IMG/VR virus record: IMGVR_UViG_3300046167_000023
Coordinates: 1-25,764 of that record
Length of the DNA: 25,764 bases
Reading direction: 5' to 3' (one strand)
From: a virus
Within the stretch, counting starts at the first letter, position 1. Every line of letters starts with the position of its first letter. Of the stretch, positions 22,622-25,764 are shown one piece after another. The position numbers were made by a program, and so were the translations under genes. The notes under the pieces were generated by a model. That model ran no database searches, was not told the DNA's origin, and worked only from the letters and a program-made list of their open reading frames with translations.

Positions 22622-22897
22622 TCAACAATCCCATGCTTTGCGCGACCAGTAATTCGCGCTCAGCTTGCTCGACTTGCCCTTGATGCCGCCGGAGCGTGCG
22701 CAGTATGATGCCTTGCGCTTAGGCTGATCCTTCTTGATGGACATATTGGGATCGCCAAAGTTAACCTTCTTCACCGTGTCGCCCTCAACAGCCAGCACTT
22801 CAAACTTCTTCGGCCCACCGCGTCGCGGCTTATTCACCGCCGTGAACCCGTGGCGCTTCTTCGCTGCTGCGATCTTCTCTGACTTGGTGCGCGCCAT
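22622..22897 (-). CDS. Small basic protein with conserved RKASYCAR...W.C tail
   Basis: The 91-aa, strongly basic protein reads MARTKSEKIAAAKKRHGFTA, VNKPRRGGPKKFEVLAVEGD, GDPNMSIKKDQPKRKASYCA and ends SGGIKGKSSKLSANYWSRKAWDC. The final third, with RK-(A/S)-(F/Y)-CAR and a closing W-(D/K)-C, is like a short module I recall from many marine-phage small proteins near terminase genes. The two cysteines could bind a metal or act in a redox pair, though no zinc motif is complete. The start is 1 nt after the 48-aa gene's stop. The role is unknown; a nucleic-acid-binding or virion DNA-associated protein is a guess from the charge. Confidence 0.7.
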   Translation of the reverse strand: MARTKSEKIAAAKKRHGFTAVNKPRRGGPKKFEVLAVEGDTVKKVNFGDPNMSIKKDQPKRKASYCARSGGIKGKSSKLSANYWSRKAWDC

Positions 22898-22898
22898 G

Positions 22899-23045
22899 CT
22901 ATTTCTTCTTCGCGGTCTTCGCGGCCTTCTTAAACGCCTTCGCGGTGGGCGCGCCCTTGCTGCCTACCTTGCGCATCTTCTCGCCAGACCCAGCAGCGAT
23001 GCGCTTACGCTTCGCGTGAATGTTGGCATATAAACCCTTGGCCAT
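22899..23045 (-). CDS. Conserved basic 48-aa marine-phage protein (MAKGLYANIH type)
   Basis: Translating the minus strand from ATG at 23045 gives MAKGLYANIHAKRKRIAAGS, GEKMRKVGSKGAPTAKAFKK, AAKTAKKK and a TAG at 22899. This is a striking match to a very common small phage protein I recall opening MAKGLYANIHAKRKRI-x-x-GSGE-MRK-GSKGAPTA. It has no assigned function. It is highly basic with a lysine tail, possibly nucleic-acid-binding. AAGGAG lies 5 nt before the ATG. It begins on the base next to the previous stop and is followed 1 nt later by the 91-aa gene. It is below common minimum-length cut-offs and easily missed. Confidence 0.85.
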   Translation of the reverse strand: MAKGLYANIHAKRKRIAAGSGEKMRKVGSKGAPTAKAFKKAAKTAKKK

Positions 23046-23231
23046 CTAAGCTCCTTCGCCCCACTGGACGCATTTATAATCTGTTGCGCGGTACGCAGGA
23101 AACATCTGCCGCGCGTATTCCAGCCCGCTCGGTATGGACTGTATGCACTGGCTCTCGCTCTGCATCACGGGGCTGCCAAACGAAAAGCAGTTACCCTCGA
23201 CGCTGCAAAGCAGGAGCAGCGCCGTCCACAT
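23046..23231 (-). CDS. Small exported Cys-containing protein, 61 aa
   Basis: MWTALLLLCSVEGNCFSFGS opens with a hydrophobic stretch that looks like a signal or membrane anchor (residues 2-9). Cysteines follow at 9, 15, 29 and 54 in a polar body (QCIQSIPSGLEYARQMFPAY, TDYKCVQWGEGA). The C-terminal (Y/F)-x-x-TDYKC-(V/I)-x-W pattern occurs in small marine-phage proteins I remember near terminase genes. It is likely exported to the periplasm or membrane, with two possible disulfides. It could also be a lipoprotein-like protein with Cys9, though no clean lipobox is present. Its ATG overlaps the previous stop (TAATG). The role is unknown, perhaps superinfection-related. Confidence 0.7.
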   Translation of the reverse strand: MWTALLLLCSVEGNCFSFGSPVMQSESQCIQSIPSGLEYARQMFPAYRATDYKCVQWGEGA

Positions 23232-23344
23232 TACTTCTTCTTCTTCGCGTATGACACCTTCTTGCCAGACTTCTTGGCGGCGGCTTTGGCTTTCGCCATG
23301 CCTTTGGGCGTGTACGCGTAGTGCTTCGATCCAACTTTGGGCAT
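23231..23344 (-). CDS. Small Lys-rich protein, 37 aa (MPKVGSKHYAYT type)
   Basis: The protein reads MPKVGSKHYAYTPKGMAKAK, AAAKKSGKKVSYAKKKK. It has Lys/Ala repeats and a lysine-rich end; more than a third of its residues are basic. Similar 'MPKVG-K-x-(F/Y)-x-YT-x-x-G' mini-proteins occur near structural genes in marine phages, from memory. The ATG at 23344 is fixed by GGAGGT 4 nt upstream. An in-frame start 156 nt further upstream would run through an intrinsic terminator, so it is rejected. The next gene starts inside its stop codon (TAATG). Binding to packaged DNA is a plausible but untested role. Confidence 0.78.
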   Translation of the reverse strand: MPKVGSKHYAYTPKGMAKAKAAAKKSGKKVSYAKKKK

Positions 23345-23388
23345 CGTAACCTCCGTTATATCTTCCAGCATAATAACATTAAAACGCC

Positions 23389-23430
23389 AAAAAGAAACCC
23401 CGCGCGCGCAATGGGAGGAACGCGGCGGGG
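23389..23430 (-). terminator. Intrinsic terminator after terL
   Basis: On the minus strand CCCCGCCGCG, a 12-nt loop and CGCGCGCGGGG (one bulged C) form a 10-bp GC stem. TTTCTTTTT follows directly (plus 23389-23397). It lies 100 nt past the terL stop and 45 nt before the next gene. It should end most transcripts from terS-terL, so the structural genes would need readthrough or their own promoter. I see only weak AT-rich -10-like boxes between 23350 and 23385. Confidence 0.82.
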
Positions 23431-23509
23431 CCAAGTTGCGCGAGACAGGGAGGAAACTCGCAATGAAGCATAGATAGCGCGAGCAGGTGCGCTTGTCCAT
23501 GTGGGGGGA

Positions 23510-23527
23510 GCGTAAACGCTTTTACGC
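23510..23527 (-). other. Perfect 7-bp hairpin at the terL stop
   Basis: GCGTAAA-CGCT-TTTACGC forms a 7-bp stem with a 4-nt loop, 2 nt after the terL TGA. There is no U-tract. It may shield the mRNA 3' end, or be a leftover control site. The rest of the 185-nt gap to the next gene, apart from the terminator, holds nothing I can name. Confidence 0.5.
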
Positions 23528-23529
23528 GG

Positions 23530-24930
23530 TCACGCAATCCCCTGCAGGTTGCGCTTGAGCGCGCCACGCCAACGTGACATCGGCCCGCTCAGGGCCGTTG
23601 CCGCGTCTGACGCCATCGTCAGGCACACGGCATCAGCAAGGTCAGGCGAGCGCAGGCCACGCTTGCGCATGGCGTCCTTGCTCTCGGCAGCCATCTTCCC
23701 AGAGGACGTGAACGCGTAGCGGATGCCGGTCAGGTCGGCCAGCAGCTCGTCGTCGCTCGGCAGCTTGCAGCTGCGATCCTCCAGCCACGCCTTGCACTTA
23801 AACCACAGCTCCGTGCGCAAGTTGTTATATGTCTCCTTCATCGACGGCGCCTCGGCAACGTTCACGCCGCGCACGGGGGCGCCAAGCTCGTGCATCCGAT
23901 CCACGACGCCCGACCCTATGCCAATGCTGTCGACAAGGATCTCGCTGGGCTGCTGCGACGGGGGCAGCGCATCATACTCAGCCATCACACGGCCAACGGT
24001 CTGCATCAAATCGAGGCCGCGCCACGACTTGATCTCCGTAATCACGCTGCCCTCGCGCTTGCAGAACGCGGTGCGGTCGGTGCCAAAGCGCGCAGGGTCA
24101 ATCGCCCACACGGCGCGCGTGTTGGGCGCAACCTCGATGTCGCGCCGCATCGCGGCCTCGGCCAAGTGGTACGGCACGATCGTGTCATCATCTGCCAGCG
24201 GAAACTCGCCAAGCACGCGGATGCGGAACGCGTTGCTCTCCTCCCCGTAGCGCGCGCGCATCTCGTCAACGAACTCGTCGCTGACAAGCGGGCTGTCAAC
24301 GCATGACCAGCGGCGCGTCCACCAGCTATTCGCCATGCGCGTCTGGCTCTCGTAAAACGTGCCAGAGGATCGCGTGGGGTTGCTCAGCAGCACCGTGGTG
24401 GCGCTGTGGCCAGACATGCTGCCGGCGGCGGCCTCGAACACCTTCTCCGGCACACCCGACGCCTCGTCGATGACCAGCAAAACATGCTCGCTATGCACTC
24501 CGGCGAGCGCCTCCGGCGTTTCGGCGCGAGACGTGCGGGCCGAGATGAACGCCTCGGACGCGGCAGCGGTAAGCTCAACGCGGTCAGACTTCACCGTGAC
24601 CATGTCCTTCAGATTAGGCGGCAGCTCGTTGATCCACCGCTTCATCTCCGCGAACAACGCGTCAAAGAGCTGGCCAGATGTCGGCGCGGTGACGACAACC
24701 TTATTCGGGAAACGCAGAAACAGGAACCACAGCATCGCCCAGCTGGCAGACGTGGACTTGCCGGTGCCATGCCCAGAGCGCACGCTGATCTTGCGCTCGC
24801 CCGACGCAATGGCAGCCAGAAACTCGGCCTGATATGGCAGCGGGTCGGCGCCAAGCACCTCGCGCACAAAGCGCACGGGGTCGTCGTAATACTCGACAAC
24901 GAAGTCGTCAAACGGGTTGGCTTCACTCAT
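23530..24930 (-). CDS. terL: Terminase large subunit (packaging ATPase-nuclease)
   Basis: The 466-aa protein drives DNA into the procapsid and cuts the concatemer. The ATPase domain shows Walker A RSGHGTGKS at 51-59, Walker B LLVIDEASG at 151-159 (Asp155, Glu156), and a coupling motif LLSNPTRSSGTFYES at 181-195. The RNase-H-like nuclease domain has AIDPARFGTDRTAF at 276-289 (Asp278), EILVDSIGIGSGVVD at 330-344 (Asp334) and SPDLADAVCLT at 428-438 (Asp430/Asp433); all acidic positions are kept. The ATG at 24930 is set by GGAGGT and an 8-nt overlap with terS. A further in-frame start at 24957 would extend into terS and is less likely. An intrinsic terminator follows. The headful or cos mode cannot be told from the sequence. 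Confidence 0.93.
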   Translation of the reverse strand: MSEANPFDDFVVEYYDDPVRFVREVLGADPLPYQAEFLAAIASGERKISVRSGHGTGKSTSASWAMLWFLFLRFPNKVVVTAPTSGQLFDALFAEMKRWINELPPNLKDMVTVKSDRVELTAAASEAFISARTSRAETPEALAGVHSEHVLLVIDEASGVPEKVFEAAAGSMSGHSATTVLLSNPTRSSGTFYESQTRMANSWWTRRWSCVDSPLVSDEFVDEMRARYGEESNAFRIRVLGEFPLADDDTIVPYHLAEAAMRRDIEVAPNTRAVWAIDPARFGTDRTAFCKREGSVITEIKSWRGLDLMQTVGRVMAEYDALPPSQQPSEILVDSIGIGSGVVDRMHELGAPVRGVNVAEAPSMKETYNNLRTELWFKCKAWLEDRSCKLPSDDELLADLTGIRYAFTSSGKMAAESKDAMRKRGLRSPDLADAVCLTMASDAATALSGPMSRWRGALKRNLQGIA

Positions 24931-25414
24931 CCGACACCTCCACATATTCCGCGTCAATCGTGGCGGCTTCGGCGTCGCTGTTCACGCGCTTCATGTCGGA
25001 GCTAAACTTGCGCAGCGCATCCAAGTGCAGATCCCCAATGGAAAGCGTGACATTATTCTGCGGGCGCGTGCCGTAGCGATCCTGATTCATCGAGCCAGCC
25101 ATGAACTTGCGCCACTGCACCTTCTCGCGCGTGGCGGCGATCTCCGTCGGGCTGCTGGCGCCGCTCAACCCGTCAACCATCTCCAAGCCCTGCTCCACCA
25201 GCGCATCCGCAGCCTCGCCGCGAGCCTTGGTCAGCGCAGCCGCATACTCAGGCACGCTGTTCAGGCTCCTGCTAACATAGCTGCGCGTGCAGCCGTATTG
25301 GCGTGCCAACTCGGCGACGGTGATGCCCGACGCGATCTGGTCAAAGAGCCAATCTGCACCGCCGTTGGAGGCGACCTCCGTCAATATGCGCTTGCGTAAC
25401 GCCTTGCCTGCCAT
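24923..25414 (-). CDS. terS: Terminase small subunit
   Basis: The 163-aa protein recognises the packaging site and loads TerL. An N-terminal helix-turn-helix lies at 29-50 (SGITVAELARQYGCTRSYVS). It is followed by an oligomerisation helix region (PEYAAALTKARGEAADALVE, 55-74) and a central motif REKVQWRKFMAGSMNQDRYG at 96-115, seen in many small terminases. The tail is acidic (DAEYVEVSDE), as expected for the part that touches the large subunit. AGGAG precedes the ATG by 7 nt. The neighbour evidence is strong because terL overlaps its stop by 8 nt. The DNA site it binds may be the repeat-rich region just upstream. Confidence 0.88.
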   Translation of the reverse strand: MAGKALRKRILTEVASNGGADWLFDQIASGITVAELARQYGCTRSYVSRSLNSVPEYAAALTKARGEAADALVEQGLEMVDGLSGASSPTEIAATREKVQWRKFMAGSMNQDRYGTRPQNNVTLSIGDLHLDALRKFSSDMKRVNSDAEAATIDAEYVEVSDE

Positions 25415-25448
25415 TGCGTTTCTCCTTGTACGCGGGAAATTTTAGCGC

Positions 25449-25493
25449 GGGGCCATGGGTATGGCAAGCGCGTAGGGGGTGTGGGGCCATGGG
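25449..25493. repeat. Direct repeat GGGGCCATGGG, two copies
   Basis: Identical 11-bp copies lie at 25449-25459 and 25483-25493, 34 bp apart start to start, each containing the palindromic core CCATGG. They sit 35-79 nt upstream of the terS start, where a small-terminase binding site might lie. Confidence 0.6.
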
Positions 25494-25526
25494 GGTGTGT
25501 GCGCTTTTCTATACACACACGCCCCC
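25491..25526 (-). other. GC-rich hairpin in the terS leader
   Basis: GGGGGTGTGTG (25491-25501) pairs with CACACA and CCCCC at 25514-25526, with a CG bulge and a 12-nt loop. There is no U-tract on the minus strand, so it is unlikely to be a terminator of the terS leader. It could be a processing or regulatory stem. Confidence 0.45.
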
Positions 25527-25553
25527 GTCGAAGCGCGAAGTGGGGGGGGTAAA

Positions 25554-25569
25554 TTTGACCAAACGGTCA
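25554..25569. promoter_or_regulatory. Operator-like partial palindrome, copy 1
   Basis: TTTGACCAAACGGTCA includes the perfect inverted repeat TGACC-AAAC-GGTCA. A second, similar site lies at 25700. Dyad symmetry with a 4-nt centre suits a dimeric DNA-binding protein. No regulator gene is in this window. Confidence 0.45.
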
Positions 25570-25699
25570 GGATCTGCAGCTGAAATCGCATAATCGTTAT
25601 TATGTTAAATTTATTATGTAGCAATATCAGCATGTTAGCGTTTTACACCTATCTATGGTTGTATCGTTGGCGATATTGCTGCGCTGCGACATCGCAAAA

Positions 25700-25715
25700 T
25701 TTGACCATTTGGTAA
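25700..25715. promoter_or_regulatory. Operator-like partial palindrome, copy 2
   Basis: TTTGACCATTTGGTAA shares TTTGACCA, a 3-nt variable centre and GGT with copy 1, 146 bp away. The preceding AAA is also shared, giving an 11-bp direct repeat AAATTTGACCA. Its TGACCATTTG also occurs at 15593-15602. Confidence 0.45.
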
Positions 25716-25764
25716 AAAATGCGTATTCGCGCGCGGGCGTCTGAGCGTCGGCGTGTCTGCCGCA

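Larger units (their letters stand above)
25415..25764. other. 350-bp non-coding region upstream of terS
   Basis: No gene fits; the one 63-residue minus frame here has no ribosome-binding site and odd composition. The part nearest terS (25440-25550) is very G-rich on the plus strand, with five G runs and an 8-G run. The middle (25580-25640) is AT-rich with a direct repeat TTATTATGT at 25597 and 25611. An inverted pair AGCAATATC / GATATTGCT lies at 25620-25628 and 25672-25680. Two similar partial palindromes flank the AT-rich part. A control or packaging region is the natural reading. No strong sigma70 promoter is visible; CATAAT boxes on the minus strand lack good -35 partners. Confidence 0.6.

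Noticed and set aside
23345-23388. Promoter between the terL terminator and the next gene
   Set aside because: TATTAT and TATAAC boxes exist but have no acceptable -35 partner at 16-18 nt; the AT-rich leader alone is not enough.
23345-23500. N-terminal extension of the 37-aa Lys-rich protein
   Set aside because: It crosses the intrinsic terminator, while the internal ATG has an ideal GGAGGT and a family-like start.
25442-25633. 63-residue minus-strand frame upstream of terS
   Set aside because: It has no ribosome-binding site, switches from hydrophobic to Pro-rich, and runs through hairpin and G-rich DNA; more likely non-coding.

Overview
This window is the structural, packaging and lysis half of a tailed bacteriophage genome, most likely a podovirus (short tail). 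The portal and the large terminase are recognisable. The capsid protein looks like the SU10/DUF5309 coat family. There is a P22 gp4/SU10-like adaptor and a P22 gp10-like hub protein. No tape-measure, sheath, baseplate or tail-tube gene is visible. Many small proteins resemble families I remember from uncultured marine phages and cyanophages (for example DUF6447-like and the conserved protein beginning MAKGLYANIH). This points to a marine, probably Gram-negative host. An alphaproteobacterium would fit the 3-TM GTA-type holin, but the sequence does not settle the host.

Every gene but one lies on the minus strand, so transcription runs from right to left. Starting at the right edge: a 350-bp non-coding region rich in repeats, hairpins and G-tracts; terS and terL, overlapping; an intrinsic terminator; a cluster of tiny genes, three of them basic (37, 61, 48 and 91 aa); proteins of 146 and 460 aa; a 48-aa gene on the plus strand, the only one facing the other way; the adaptor (206 aa); a tail-fibre-like 126-aa protein; a 238-aa Ala-repeat/Trp-ladder protein; a 795-aa tail fibre; three small fibre-associated proteins; a terminator; the gp10-like hub; a 220-aa beta-rich fibre-like protein; a 120-aa protein; three large low-complexity virion or ejection proteins, a GH73 glucosaminidase protein among them; the portal; an 80-aa protein; the scaffold; the major capsid protein; a stem-loop; small head-completion-like proteins; and finally a lysis cassette of membrane proteins, a 3-TM holin and the first 32 codons of an M15-type endolysin cut by the left edge.

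Genes are packed tightly, with repeated ATGA, TGATG and TAATG overlaps that imply translational coupling. Packaging genes come first, followed by adaptor, fibre, hub and internal proteins, then the head shell, then lysis. Portal and terL are therefore about 17 kb apart, unlike the usual terS-terL-portal order.

Three genes (portal, 220-aa fibre protein, 651-aa virion protein) are broken by one or two single-base insertions. Removing the extra bases restores smooth, full-length proteins. I read these mainly as consensus errors rather than biology, but they affect anyone who takes the open frames at face value. I see no tRNA, CRISPR array, insertion sequence, integrase, replication gene or defence system.
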